From: Phytoactinopolyspora halotolerans
GTDB lineage: Bacteria > Actinomycetota > Actinomycetes > Jiangellales > Jiangellaceae
Length of the DNA stretch: 64,000 nucleotides
Reading direction: 5' to 3'
NCBI RefSeq assembly: GCF_010550675.1
Contig: NZ_JAAGOA010000023.1
Span: 55,491-119,490 of the forward strand
Shown: positions 17,716 to 26,519 of the stretch, one piece after another
Layout: each line of letters begins with the position of its first letter
Numbering within the stretch: position 1 is the first letter of the stretch
The notes under the pieces: generated by a model
What the model saw: only the letters and a program-made list of their open reading frames with translations
The model's database searches: none
Told to the model about the DNA's origin: nothing
Made by a program: the position numbers and the translations under genes

Positions 17716-17811
17716 TATGCGAGGACGATCGTCCATAGGCCGAACGGCTCGCCGCCATCGACCACGAGGCCAGGATGATCGTGAACGGGCAACGCGAGCA
17801 CGGGGGATTGC

Positions 17812-18441
17812 ATGGCGGAGCCGTTAGGCGTACGCAACTGGAACGGCGTGGAGCTCCCAGAACCGGGAGCCTTCACGGTCGACGCACAACACACCACGGT
17901 CGGCTTCGTGGCGCGGCACCTGATGGTCACTCAGGTGCGGGGCCGGTTCGAGGCCGTCCAGGGAAGTGTCCACATCACGGATGATCCGCTCGACTCGTGG
18001 GCGACCGCGGAGATCGGCACCGCGAGCATCACCACCGGCACCGCAGACCGGGACACCCACCTGCGCAGTCCGGACTTTCTCGACGTGGATGCCTTCCCCA
18101 CCATCAGCTTCGTCTCTCGTCAGGTCACCGGCGGCAACCCGGCGGCCAAATGGGCGATCGTCAACGGCACCATGGTCCGGCGGCGCCGCGGCGCGGGCTG
18201 GTTCACGGTGATCGGCGATCTCACCATCAAGGGGATCACGCACCCGATCGAACTGCAGGTCAACATCGACGGCGTCACGAGAGATCCGTGGGGCGGCGAG
18301 CGGCTCGCCCTGAGCGCGTCGGGCGAGATCGATCGGGAGCAGTATGGGATGACGTGGAACGTCGCACTCGAGGCAGGTGGCTGGCTCGTGTCCCAGAAGA
18401 TCGAACTCGAGATCCGCGCGCAAGCCGTCCGGGAGGTCTGA
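17812..18441 (+). CDS. YceI family protein, copy 2
   Basis: 209 residues, collinear with copy 1 and sharing long identical blocks such as HTTVGFVARHLMVTQVRGRF and ATASITTGTADRD-like sequence; main differences are in the first 15 residues and scattered surface positions. No signal peptide. GGGGGA lies 6-7 nt before the ATG. The last 167 nt are overlapped on the other strand by the 3' end of the MFS gene, an unusual arrangement. The pair most simply reflects duplication of a YceI gene around or with the Ddn-like gene. Confidence 0.9.
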   Translation: MAEPLGVRNWNGVELPEPGAFTVDAQHTTVGFVARHLMVTQVRGRFEAVQGSVHITDDPLDSWATAEIGTASITTGTADRDTHLRSPDFLDVDAFPTISFVSRQVTGGNPAAKWAIVNGTMVRRRRGAGWFTVIGDLTIKGITHPIELQVNIDGVTRDPWGGERLALSASGEIDREQYGMTWNVALEAGGWLVSQKIELEIRAQAVREV

Positions 18442-19876
18442 GGAACGCGGTCGCCCGCCGGAGCCGCTCGCGCTCGTGCGACTCCGCCGCGTTCGCCATG
18501 CCGAGCAGCCCGCCGTCGGCCCGCCCCACACGGGAGCCCGGTCGCGTGGCGACGTCCGGTCCCTGCTCCTTCGGGACGATATAGACGAAGCCGCGTCCCG
18601 GCCGCTCGCGCAGGATGACACGTGCCCGCAGCCGACCCCGCCTGGCCAGGACGAGGCCGATCACAGCAGCACCGAGCAGCGGACCCACGCCGCAGGCCGC
18701 CATCGCCACCTGTGGACCGAACGCCGAGGCTACCTTGCCGATCATGACGCCGGAGAATGCCTGCGCACCGAGCAGGACCACGATGTACAACGCCATGATC
18801 CGACCGCGCAGGTTCGGTGCGGTGGTCGACTGCACCAAGGCATTGCTCGACGTGAGATACATCAGGTTGGCCATCCCGATGGCGATCAGGACGGCGGCGA
18901 ACGGCAGCGGGTGACCCAGCGTGGCGGCGGTCACCTCCAGCGCTCCGATCGCCGCGGCACCCCAGACGAGCTGGCGGAGCCGGGCGTGCCGCTGGCTGGT
19001 CAGCAACGACCCGATGATCGCACCGATCGCCACCATGGCGCTCAACAACCCGTACCCGCCGGCGCCCGAGTGGAAGACGTCGTCCGCATAGGCCGTCAGC
19101 ACAGTGGCGAGGTTGACACCGCTGATGGCGACGAAGCCGACGAGCACGGTCGGCCAGAGCAGCCGGGGTTGGCTGCGCACCGACGCCAGGCCTTCGCGGA
19201 GCTGTCCACGGGCGCGCCGCACGACCGCTGGCGCTTTGAGTTCGGCGGGCCGCATCATGACCAGCAGCACCACCGCCGCCGCGCAGGCCACGGCATTGAT
19301 GACGAACGAGAGCCCTTCACCGACGGCCTCGATGGACACGGCCGCCAGCATCGGGCCGACCAGGGCGCCGAGCTGGAAGATGGAGGCGTTGACCGAGATG
19401 GCCGAACGCAGGTGCTCCATCCCCACCAGCTCCGGGACGAAGGACTGCCGCGCCGGGTTGTCGACGACGACGGTCAGCCCCAGCATGGCCGCCATCATCA
19501 GCACGTGCCACGGCTGCACCACGCCGGTGAGCGTCAGCACCCCGAGGGTGAGCGCCACCAGGCCCATCACCGACTGGGTGATCATCAGGATGCGTCGCTT
19601 GTCGTACCGGTCGGCGATGATCCCGCCGAAGAGGCCGAAGGCCAGGATCGGCAGGAACTGCAGAGCGACGGTGAGGCCCACCATCGCGACGTCTCCGGTG
19701 AGCGTCAGCATCAACCAGTCCTGGGAGATGCGCTGCATCCAGCCGCAGCTGTTGGTCATCACCTGAGAGATGACGTAGAGCCGGTAGTTGCGGACCCGGA
19801 ATGCGACGAGGGTGGCGCGGAATGAGGATCGTGGTCGTTTCTCAGCAGGGCAGGGTTCGGCATCAGCCGTGGTCAC
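18275..19876 (-). CDS. MFS transporter (EntS/MFS_3-like exporter), 3' end antisense into YceI
   Basis: 533 residues from the GTG at 19876, which has AGGAA 8 nt upstream; a frame-open ATG at 19942 lacks one. About twelve hydrophobic segments, with the MFS loop motif GGIIADRYDKRRIL and VVDNPARQSFVPELVG, identify a multidrug or siderophore exporter of the EntS-like group. The last 60 or so residues are arginine- and serine-rich, lie beyond the last membrane segment and are exactly antisense to YceI copy 2, so the original stop has probably been lost. The divergent LysR gene is its likely regulator. Confidence 0.85.
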   Translation of the reverse strand: MTTADAEPCPAEKRPRSSFRATLVAFRVRNYRLYVISQVMTNSCGWMQRISQDWLMLTLTGDVAMVGLTVALQFLPILAFGLFGGIIADRYDKRRILMITQSVMGLVALTLGVLTLTGVVQPWHVLMMAAMLGLTVVVDNPARQSFVPELVGMEHLRSAISVNASIFQLGALVGPMLAAVSIEAVGEGLSFVINAVACAAAVVLLVMMRPAELKAPAVVRRARGQLREGLASVRSQPRLLWPTVLVGFVAISGVNLATVLTAYADDVFHSGAGGYGLLSAMVAIGAIIGSLLTSQRHARLRQLVWGAAAIGALEVTAATLGHPLPFAAVLIAIGMANLMYLTSSNALVQSTTAPNLRGRIMALYIVVLLGAQAFSGVMIGKVASAFGPQVAMAACGVGPLLGAAVIGLVLARRGRLRARVILRERPGRGFVYIVPKEQGPDVATRPGSRVGRADGGLLGMANAAESHERERLRRATAFLRPPGRLARGSRVRSSGTRASHLPRVRRSTSSHTAPDRSRPTRSGRAARRPTDLS

Positions 19877-20022
19877 AGCGGTTCCTGACGGGGTCGAGAC
19901 GGATACGTCGTCTTCTACACTAGGCCCACAGTTGAGATTCATTCGGACTATTGCTGCTATAAATGTCATTGAGCTTTCGAATAAGCGCCATACCGCCGCT
20001 GAAGATGTGACGGAGGACACCC

Positions 20023-20916
20023 GTGTTCGACCCGCTCCACCTACGCACCTTCCTGGCGGTCGCGGAGACGCTGAGTTTCACCGGTGCCGCCGCCCGGCTC
20101 GGCATCAGCCAGCCGACCGTCAGCCAACACATCCGGCGGCTGGAAGAGAGCGCCGGACGACAGCTGCTGAGCCGGGACACCCGCACGGTCACGCTCACCG
20201 ACAACGGTCAGGCGATGGCCGGTTTCGCGCGCAGCATCCTGGCCGCCCACGACGAGGCCATCAGTTACTTCACCGGCTCCGCCATGCAGGGCCGGCTCCG
20301 TTTCGGGGCCGCCGACGACCTCGCCATCGCCCAGCTGCCCCGCGTCCTCCGGGATTTTCGCCAGCTGCATCCGCGGCTGAACCTGGAGCTCACCGTCACC
20401 CAGACCGCAGCCCTGCAACGCCGGCTGGCGGCGAACCAGCTCGACCTCATCTTCATCAAAGAACCGCCGGGACAGACCGAGGGACGCCTGGTCCGCCGCG
20501 ACCGGCTGGTATGGATCGGGCTACCCGGCACGCAGCTCTCGCCGGACGAGCCGATCCCGCTGATCACGTATGCGACGCAGAGCCTCAGCCGGGCGACCGC
20601 CGTGCGCGTGCTCTCCGACGCCGGCCGCAGCTGGCGGGTGACCTGCAAGACCCTGGAGGTGAACGGCGTGTTGGCGGCGGTGCGGGCCGGTATCGGCATC
20701 GCCGTCTTCCCGTCCAGCCTGATCCCCGCCGACGTCGAGGCGCTGCCCGCGTCCCTGGGGCTACCGGAGCTCGGCGATATCGACATCACCCTCGTGGCCA
20801 ATCCGCGTTCGCCCCGCAAGCCGGTCGAGGCGCTCACCGATGCGATCGTCGGCCGGCGTATCAGGGCCCACCCGAGCCCGGCGGCGGGCTCGCCCGCCGC
20901 CGCGGCGGCCGGCTAG
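20023..20916 (+). CDS. LysR-family transcriptional regulator
   Basis: 297 residues. The N-terminal winged helix-turn-helix (LRTFLAVAETLSFTGAAARLGISQPTVSQHIRRLEE) and a periplasmic-binding-like effector domain are complete. The GTG start follows GGAGG by 5 nt. The short AT-rich divergent region (about 19930-19995) should hold its T-N11-A type site and the MFS promoter. The effector is unknown. The C-terminus runs into alanine-rich sequence that is part of an 18-bp direct repeat. Confidence 0.92.
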   Translation: MFDPLHLRTFLAVAETLSFTGAAARLGISQPTVSQHIRRLEESAGRQLLSRDTRTVTLTDNGQAMAGFARSILAAHDEAISYFTGSAMQGRLRFGAADDLAIAQLPRVLRDFRQLHPRLNLELTVTQTAALQRRLAANQLDLIFIKEPPGQTEGRLVRRDRLVWIGLPGTQLSPDEPIPLITYATQSLSRATAVRVLSDAGRSWRVTCKTLEVNGVLAAVRAGIGIAVFPSSLIPADVEALPASLGLPELGDIDITLVANPRSPRKPVEALTDAIVGRRIRAHPSPAAGSPAAAAAG

Positions 20917-20933
20917 CCCGCCGCCGCGGCGGC
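20892..20933. repeat. 18-bp direct repeat across the LysR stop codon
   Basis: GCCCGCCGCCGCGGCGGC occurs at about 20892-20909 and again at about 20916-20933, separated by CGGCTA. The first copy codes the alanine tail of the regulator, the second follows its stop, suggesting slippage duplication. Confidence 0.55.
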
Positions 20934-20981
20934 GCATGATGATCATGCGCCGGTTGTGGCCCCTATGCGGGCCACAACCGG
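20932..20981. terminator. two stacked palindromes between convergent genes
   Basis: GCGCATGAT-G-ATCATGCGC (20932-20950) is followed by a hairpin with 13-bp perfect arms CCGGTTGTGGCCC and GGGCCACAACCGG around CTATGC (20950-20981). It lies between the LysR stop (20916) and the cation-efflux stop (21026), where a bidirectional terminator is expected. Confidence 0.7.
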
Positions 20982-21025
20982 ATCATGATCAAGGTCAGCC
21001 GGAGGTATCGTCGCTCCGCGTCGGA

Positions 21026-21733
21026 TCAGTGGGCAGCACAGCAACCGTCGGTGCACCCGTCCGCACAATCCGGGTCGAGCTCCGCGTCCGGGTCCGTGAG
21101 CAAAGCGCCGGCACCCGCCGCGCACGCGTCACCTCGCCACGCTTCGATCCCCTCGCGGACGGCGAACCCGGCGATCGCCAGCGCCGCGATCGGGTCCGCC
21201 CACCACCAGTCGAGGGTGGAGTTCAACACCAGCCCGGCGAGCAGCACCGCGGAGAGGTAGGAGCAGATCAGCGTCTGCTTGGAGTCGGCGATGACGCTGG
21301 CCGACCCCAGCTGGCGACCGGTGCGCCGTTCCAACCAGGACAGCAGCGGCATCACCAGCAGGCTCACCGCGGCGAGCACGATCCCGACGGTGCTGTGTTC
21401 CGGCTCCGCCGCGCCGAAGAAGGTGCGGGTCGCGTCGAACGTCACGTATGCCGCCAGCGCGAAGAAGGAGAACGCCACGATCCGCAACGCCGTCCGTTCC
21501 CGTGTTTCGTGATCTCGCGCCGCGAACTGCCACGCGATCGCCGCGGCGGAGATCACCTCCACGGTCGAGTCGAGGCCGAAGCCCACCAGCGCCGCCGACG
21601 ACGCGGCCGTCCCGGCGGCGATCGCGATCACCGCCTCGATGACGTTGTAGGTGATGGTGGCCGCCACGATCAGCCGCACCCGGCGACGCAGCACGCCCGC
21701 GCGTCCGTCCGCGGTCGACGCGACCGTCGTCAT
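21026..21733 (-). CDS. cation diffusion facilitator family metal efflux protein
   Basis: 235 residues with about five to six membrane segments. VGFGLDSTVEVISAAAI and the second metal-site segment VIADSKQTLICSYLSAVLLAGLVLN correspond to the CDF transport site motifs, and DWWWADPIAALAIAG is also typical. A cysteine-rich tail (DPDCADGCTDGCCAAH) could bind soft metals such as cadmium, lead or zinc. The start ATG overlaps the cmtR stop as ATGA, so the two genes are translationally coupled and CmtR presumably derepresses this exporter. Confidence 0.88.
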   Translation of the reverse strand: MTTVASTADGRAGVLRRRVRLIVAATITYNVIEAVIAIAAGTAASSAALVGFGLDSTVEVISAAAIAWQFAARDHETRERTALRIVAFSFFALAAYVTFDATRTFFGAAEPEHSTVGIVLAAVSLLVMPLLSWLERRTGRQLGSASVIADSKQTLICSYLSAVLLAGLVLNSTLDWWWADPIAALAIAGFAVREGIEAWRGDACAAGAGALLTDPDAELDPDCADGCTDGCCAAH

Positions 21734-22185
21734 GGCGCGGCCACCTCGTCGGCCACGGCCCTGTTCGCTGCGCCCGGGGCGCCGCCGGCCAGGCACTCGT
21801 CGTCGAGCGACGTCACGTCGTCGACCGGTGTCTCGGAGCGAGGCAGAGTCTCCGCGCCAGGCAGGGTCTCGTCGTCGACGCACGGCTCACCGGTATCGAC
21901 CGCGAGCACCATTTCGAGCAGGTCCTTGATCGCATGCGCCAGATGCCTGTCGGCGATCTCATATCGCATCTGCCTGCCCTGCGGAGTCCCGACGATCAAC
22001 CCGCACCCACGCAGGCAGGTCAGGTGGTTCGATACGTTGCTCCTGGTCAGTTCCAGCTCCGCGGCCAGCCGCCCGGGGTATGCCGGGCCGTCGAGCAGAG
22101 CCAGCAGAATGCGGCATCGGGTAGGGTCGGCCAACGCCCGCCCGAGCCGGTTCATGGCGTCGAGACGCGAAGCAATGGTCAGCAT
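21730..22185 (-). CDS. cmtR: CmtR-type Cd(II)/Pb(II)-sensing ArsR family repressor
   Basis: 151 residues. The region from [20 protein letters not shown] through [34 protein letters not shown] closely follows Mycobacterium CmtR, and the three metal-ligand cysteines fall at exactly the known positions C57, C61 and C102. Metal binding releases the repressor from DNA. The C-terminal tail after residue 105 is longer than usual and acidic. The ATG at 22185 matches the start of known CmtR and lies 7 nt after a TATAGT hexamer, implying a leaderless message. Confidence 0.92.
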   Translation of the reverse strand: MLTIASRLDAMNRLGRALADPTRCRILLALLDGPAYPGRLAAELELTRSNVSNHLTCLRGCGLIVGTPQGRQMRYEIADRHLAHAIKDLLEMVLAVDTGEPCVDDETLPGAETLPRSETPVDDVTSLDDECLAGGAPGAANRAVADEVAAP

Positions 22186-22192
22186 GCACTGA

Positions 22193-22219
22193 ACTATACA
22201 GCCTCCAATGTACTGACAA
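22193..22219 (-). promoter_or_regulatory. probable leaderless promoter of cmtR
   Basis: On the minus strand TTGTCA and TATAGT are separated by 15 nt, and the start codon follows after 7 nt. This leaves no room for a ribosome-binding site, the usual sign of a leaderless transcript. The short spacer would suit a promoter tuned by a repressor bound between the elements. Confidence 0.5.
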
Positions 22220-22322
22220 CACCCTGCCCGTTCGGACGCCGACACGTTCGGCCGTCGGCGCGGAGTCGCCCGACACACATTCCTCTCAGACGTTTCTTAA
22301 ATGCATCCAGCACACTTCTCAC

Positions 22323-23021
22323 GTGCGGGTGCTTGTGGTCGACGACGAGCCGGCGCTGCTGGAGTCGCTGGCGCGCTCGCTGCGTTTCGAGGGCTACCAG
22401 GTCATTACCGCCCGAGACGGTACCGAGGCGCTCGCGAAACTTGCCGACGCACGTCCGGACGCGCTGGTGCTGGATCTCATGCTGCCGCGGATGAACGGTC
22501 TGGACGTATGCCGCCGGATCCGGATGCGCGGCGATCGCACACCGGTTCTCATGCTCACCGCCCGGGACGCGGTGCGAGACCGGGTGCGTGGCCTCGACGT
22601 CGGCGCCGACGACTACCTCGTCAAGCCGTTCGCGCATGAAGAGTTGCTGGCCCGGCTCCGGGCCATACTCCGCCGGGTAGGTGGAGCCGAGGAGGACGAC
22701 GCGCCGCTGACGGTCGGCGATCTCCGGCTGGATCCACGAAGCTGGCAGGCGACGCGCGGGGATCGCCGGCTCGTGCTGACTCGCACCGAGTTCGGGCTGC
22801 TGGAGCTGCTCATGCGGCACCCGAAACAGGTTCTCACCCGGGGCCAGTTGTACGAGGGTGTCTGGGGTGCCGACCTCGCCGGTTCGACGAACTCGCTGGA
22901 CGTGTACATCGGGTACGTGCGCAAGAAGCTGGAGGCCGGTGGTGAGCCGCGCATGCTGCACACGGTCCGCGGCGTCGGGTACATGCTCCGTGCCGCCGAC
23001 ACGGACGAGCCCGAACCATGA
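22323..23021 (+). CDS. OmpR-family response regulator
   Basis: 232 residues. Receiver domain with acidic pocket D7-D8, phosphoacceptor D51 ([12 protein letters not shown]), and K101 in LVKPF; then an OmpR winged helix with [22 protein letters not shown] and TVRGVGYML at the end. It is in the MprA/TcrA-like group common in actinomycetes. The GTG start has no clear ribosome-binding site. The stop overlaps the kinase start (ATGA). It probably controls the downstream export genes. Confidence 0.93.
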   Translation: MRVLVVDDEPALLESLARSLRFEGYQVITARDGTEALAKLADARPDALVLDLMLPRMNGLDVCRRIRMRGDRTPVLMLTARDAVRDRVRGLDVGADDYLVKPFAHEELLARLRAILRRVGGAEEDDAPLTVGDLRLDPRSWQATRGDRRLVLTRTEFGLLELLMRHPKQVLTRGQLYEGVWGADLAGSTNSLDVYIGYVRKKLEAGGEPRMLHTVRGVGYMLRAADTDEPEP

Positions 23022-24439
23022 CGCTACGAGCCCGCCTCGCCCTGCTGAGTTCGACGGCCGTCGCGCTCGCCGTTCTGGGCGCCTCGGTGGCCACCTGGTT
23101 CCTCATCCGGGACACGTTGCTGGACGACGTCGACCAGCGACTGCTCAACAGCGCCCCGCCGGGCGACCGCGTGCTGCGGCTGGATCCGGAGGAGACCGAG
23201 GGGTCCGGCGCCTCCAGCGCCCTTCGGATGCTGCAGGGTGATCCGATCGGGCTCCAACAGGTCGATGCCGACGGGAACCCCGTGCTGTCCATCCCGCCCG
23301 GTGACGTACCGATCGACCTGCGCCCGGACGAGCTGGAGCTGCTCGGCGGCGGCGCCACGGAACCGATCCTGCGCACGGAGACGATCGGCGACACCACCTA
23401 CCGGATCGTGAGCGTAGCCTACGCCGAGCAGGTCGACACCCCCAGCGAGAACTTCTTCCTCCGTCTGGTCTACCCGCTGGACAACGTGGAGAGCACCATG
23501 CAGCGCATGGGGTGGCTCCTCGCAGGGGTCGCGGGCGTCGGCATCGCGGCGGCCGGCGGGCTCGGGTGGCTGATCGTCCGCGCCGGAATGCGCCCGGTGA
23601 ATGCACTCACCGAAGCGGCCGAGCAGGTCGCCCGCACCAAGGACCTGGCGCACCGGATCGAGACGGGCGGACACCGGCGAGACGAGGTCACCCGGCTCGC
23701 CCAGGCGGTCAACACCATGCTCGCGGCGCTGGACGACGCGCGCACCGAACAACGGCACCTGGTCGAGAACGCCGGACACGAGTTGCGCACACCGCTGACG
23801 ACGCTGCGCAACGACATCGGCATGCTCGTCCGCTCCGCCCGGCACCCGGACCGTCGCCTCAGCACGATGGACCGCGAGGATCTGCTGAGCAACCTGGACT
23901 CCGAAGTGGCTGCGCTGTCCGAGCTGGTGACCGAGCTGGTCGATCTCGCCCGGCGGGAGATCGAACCGGAGCCGATGTTGGAGACCGATCTCCGTGCCCT
24001 GGTGGACCGTGCGGTGGCGCGGACCCGGCGAGTCCAGCCAGAGACCACGATCGAGGTCCGGGGCGAGAGCTTCGAGGCGACGGTCCGGCCCGCCGTGCTG
24101 GAGCGTGCGATCGCCAACCTCGTCCGCAACGCCGTCCAGGTCAGCGACGGCGACGGCCCGGTCGAGGTGGAGCTCTGCGAGAGCCGCGAGGGTTGGCTGA
24201 GCGTCCGGGTACTCGACCGCGGACCCGGCATCAGCGACGACGACCTGCCGCACCTGTTCGAGCGGTTCTACCGCGGCGAGGGAGCGCGGGAACGGCACGG
24301 CTCCGGCCTGGGCCTGGCGATCGTCGCCCAAGCCGCGGAGCAGCACGGCGGGAGCGTGCACGCCGCCAACCGCGCCGACGGCGGCGCCATATTCACCCTC
24401 CACATCCCACCGCCATGCCTAAATGATCATGTGAAGTAG
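23018..24439 (+). CDS. sensor histidine kinase with stop codon inside a long hairpin
   Basis: 473 residues. N-terminal membrane segment (about 8-30), an extracytoplasmic sensing region (about 31-155), a second membrane segment and HAMP domain ([22 protein letters not shown]), HisKA with H254 in [13 protein letters not shown], and HATPase_c with N, G1 and G2 boxes ([30 protein letters not shown]). It forms a pair with the response regulator by ATGA overlap. The final seven residues and stop codon are encoded by the left arm of the 38-bp inverted repeat, so that element appears to have been inserted at, or evolved over, the gene end. Confidence 0.93.
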   Translation: MTLRARLALLSSTAVALAVLGASVATWFLIRDTLLDDVDQRLLNSAPPGDRVLRLDPEETEGSGASSALRMLQGDPIGLQQVDADGNPVLSIPPGDVPIDLRPDELELLGGGATEPILRTETIGDTTYRIVSVAYAEQVDTPSENFFLRLVYPLDNVESTMQRMGWLLAGVAGVGIAAAGGLGWLIVRAGMRPVNALTEAAEQVARTKDLAHRIETGGHRRDEVTRLAQAVNTMLAALDDARTEQRHLVENAGHELRTPLTTLRNDIGMLVRSARHPDRRLSTMDREDLLSNLDSEVAALSELVTELVDLARREIEPEPMLETDLRALVDRAVARTRRVQPETTIEVRGESFEATVRPAVLERAIANLVRNAVQVSDGDGPVEVELCESREGWLSVRVLDRGPGISDDDLPHLFERFYRGEGARERHGSGLGLAIVAQAAEQHGGSVHAANRADGGAIFTLHIPPPCLNDHVK

Positions 24440-24511
24440 GTTTTCTCGTGCTCCAAGAGGTCTGCAGACATGGTGGAGCACGAGAAAACCTACTTCACAT
24501 GATCATTTAGG
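24418..24511. repeat. 94-bp hairpin element with perfect 38-bp arms
   Basis: The arm at 24418-24455 (beginning CCTAAATGATCATGTGAAG) is the exact reverse complement of 24474-24511; the 18-nt loop itself contains the palindrome GTCTGCAGAC. The arms are AT-richer than the surroundings. It could be a miniature mobile element, a REP-like repeat or an extreme terminator. It overlaps the kinase stop codon. Confidence 0.9.
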
Positions 24512-24708
24512 ACCGGGGGCGTAGGGCAGTTCTCAGCAAGCTCCTAATCAGGGCCTAATGACGTCTTAGACCCCGCCGGGAGTGTGGACAGGGACGGCGG
24601 GCCCTGGGCCATGCGTGACCAGTGCAGTGAGTGCCACCGGCTGCGTACTCCGCAGCTCAGGGCCGCTCCGTCGCCACTGGAAACACACCGTCTCGGAGGA
24701 CGATCACG
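24512..24708. other. leader region of the lipoprotein-MacB operon
   Basis: No gene is evident. It lies between the hairpin element and the ATG at 24709 and should contain the operon promoter; repeated CTAAT-type elements (CTCCTAATCAGGGCCTAATGACG near 24541) could be response-regulator half-sites. Confidence 0.35.
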
Positions 24709-25338
24709 ATGACACGACGACTATGCACGACGCCCGCCCGACGAGGTGCGCGCGGCCTGCCCGCATTCGCGCTGCTCCTCTCCGCCACGCTCGCGCTCGG
24801 TGCATGCAGCGGCGACGACGACGAGACGGCGGCAGGCGACGACGACGGAGCGGCCGCCGAGGACGAACCCGGTGCCGGCGAAGACGACTCCTCCGGGGAT
24901 CCGGTGCTCGACTTCTATCAGTGCCTGCGCGACAACGGGCTCGACGTGGAGGATCCGGGTCCCAGCGGTGGCGGCGGCGCCGGCCTGCAGGGCCCGCCGG
25001 GCGTGGATATGCACGACCCGGAGACCGAGGCCATCGTCGAAGATTGCGCGGAGAACCACCTGAACAGCACCGACGGCAGGGTCACCGTCGGCGGCGAGGA
25101 CGGCCAGATGGGCGACAACCTGGCCGAGCCGGAGGCGCTGATCGCCTATGTCGACTGTATGCGGGAGCACGGCATCGACATGCCGGACCCGGACGCCGAC
25201 GGGCGGCTGTCGATCCCCGACGGCGTCTCGCGCGAGTCCGCGGAGTTCCAGCAGGCTGCCCAGGACTGCGCCGAGCACCTGGACGGCGGCGGCATCCTCG
25301 TCGGTGGCGGCGAGGACGGCGCGGGAGCCGCACGGTGA
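24709..25338 (+). CDS. cysteine-containing lipoprotein of unknown function
   Basis: 209 residues. A signal peptide ends with the lipobox LALGAC (C33). The acidic, low-complexity stretch after it is followed by a region with two related motifs, FYQCLRDNGLDVEDP and YVDCMREHGIDMPDPD, each trailed by a further cysteine (VEDCAEN and AQDCAEH), suggesting an internal duplication with two disulfides. I do not know an assigned function; similar proteins accompany two-component/MacB clusters in actinomycetes. GGAGGA sits upstream of the ATG. The stop overlaps the next start as GTGA. It may be the ligand-binding or cell-wall-facing partner of the exporter. Confidence 0.78.
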   Translation: MTRRLCTTPARRGARGLPAFALLLSATLALGACSGDDDETAAGDDDGAAAEDEPGAGEDDSSGDPVLDFYQCLRDNGLDVEDPGPSGGGGAGLQGPPGVDMHDPETEAIVEDCAENHLNSTDGRVTVGGEDGQMGDNLAEPEALIAYVDCMREHGIDMPDPDADGRLSIPDGVSRESAEFQQAAQDCAEHLDGGGILVGGGEDGAGAAR

Positions 25339-26519
25339 ACGAGTACACCACGGATCTGGACGACGACGACGCCGAGCAGCCGGCTACACGGCGACCGCCA
25401 CGACGACGGCGGTGGTGGCTGAGCGCGGGCGTCGTCGCGCTGCTCGCCGCCGGGGCCGGCGCCACCTACTGGTACCTCGACGCCGACGACGGCGATGACG
25501 ATGACCTGGCCGCCGCAGAGACGAGCGGGCCCGTAGACACGGCAGAGGTCACCCGCGAGACGATCGCCGACATCCGCAGCTTCGAGGGCACGCTGGGCCA
25601 CGGCGCCGCGTTCACGGTGACGACGGCCGGCGAGGGCATCGTCACCAGGATCGCCGACCAGGGCACCACGGTCGAGCGCGGGGACGAGCTGTTCCGGTTG
25701 AACGAACGGCCGGTGACAGCGCTGATCGGCACCATCCCCATGTACCGGGACCTGTTACAGGGCTCGGTCGGTGTCGACGTCGAACAGCTGATCACCAACC
25801 TGACCGAACTCGGCTACGCCGACTGCACCGCGGAGGACGAGTTCACCTGGTGCGTCGACGCGGCCGTCCGCGACTGGCAGGAGGCGCTCGGCGTGGAGGA
25901 GACCGGCGTCGTCGCACAGACCGACGTCGTCTTCGTTCCGCGTGCCACCCGGGTGGACACCCTGCGCAGCGACGTCGGCGGTGCCCTCACGCCGGGCTCG
26001 CCCGTGCTGGACATCACCGGATCCGAGCAGGTGGTCAGCCTGGAGATCGACGTCAACGAGCGGGACCTGCTCTCCGTCGATACGCAGGTCACGGTCGAGC
26101 TGCCCAGCGGCGACGAAGTCACCGGGACGGTGACCGCGGCCAATGTCGAGCCGGCCGGCACCGGCGGGGGCGGCGGGGACGGCGGGGACGGCGGATCGTC
26201 CGGCGACGGCTCCGGCGATTCGGCCGAGGACGACGCGCTCACCGCGGTGGAGGTCACCCTCGCCGACGAGGTCGACGACGCGTTCCTGGGCGGGCCCGTC
26301 GACGTGGTGATCGAGGTCGACCAGCGCGAGGACGTCCTGACCGTGCCGGTGAACGCCCTGCTCGCGCTCGCCGAAGGCGGCCACGGCGTCGAGGTCGTCG
26401 CCGACGACGGCACCACCTCGATCGTCGGCGTGGAGACCGGCTTGTTCGCCGCCGGCCGGGTCGAGGTCTCCGGAGACGGGATCTCCGAAGGCACCGTGGT
26501 GGGGGTGGCGGCACGATGA
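25335..26519 (+). CDS. HlyD-type membrane fusion protein with peptidoglycan-binding domain
   Basis: 394 residues from the GTG at 25335. Cytosolic arginine-rich start, one membrane anchor (WWLSAGVVALLAAGAGATYWYL), a lipoyl/beta-barrel module, then an inserted peptidoglycan-binding-like helical domain (about 145-195, ITNLTELGYADCT to WQEALGVEETG) and a C-terminal barrel interrupted by a glycine/aspartate-rich linker. This architecture is typical of Gram-positive MacA-like adaptors, which hold the exporter against the wall. It overlaps both neighbours by 4 nt, supporting one translational unit. Confidence 0.85.
   Translation: MNEYTTDLDDDDAEQPATRRPPRRRRWWLSAGVVALLAAGAGATYWYLDADDGDDDDLAAAETSGPVDTAEVTRETIADIRSFEGTLGHGAAFTVTTAGEGIVTRIADQGTTVERGDELFRLNERPVTALIGTIPMYRDLLQGSVGVDVEQLITNLTELGYADCTAEDEFTWCVDAAVRDWQEALGVEETGVVAQTDVVFVPRATRVDTLRSDVGGALTPGSPVLDITGSEQVVSLEIDVNERDLLSVDTQVTVELPSGDEVTGTVTAANVEPAGTGGGGGDGGDGGSSGDGSGDSAEDDALTAVEVTLADEVDDAFLGGPVDVVIEVDQREDVLTVPVNALLALAEGGHGVEVVADDGTTSIVGVETGLFAAGRVEVSGDGISEGTVVGVAAR

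Noticed and set aside
23024..24403. 459-residue minus-strand frame opposite the histidine kinase
   Set aside because: Shadow of the kinase reading frame; no domain and no start signal.
24582..25334. N-terminal extension of the HlyD-like protein
   Set aside because: The frame is open upstream but is antiphase to the lipoprotein gene; arginine-rich nonsense. The GTG at 25335 with GTGA overlap is the natural start.
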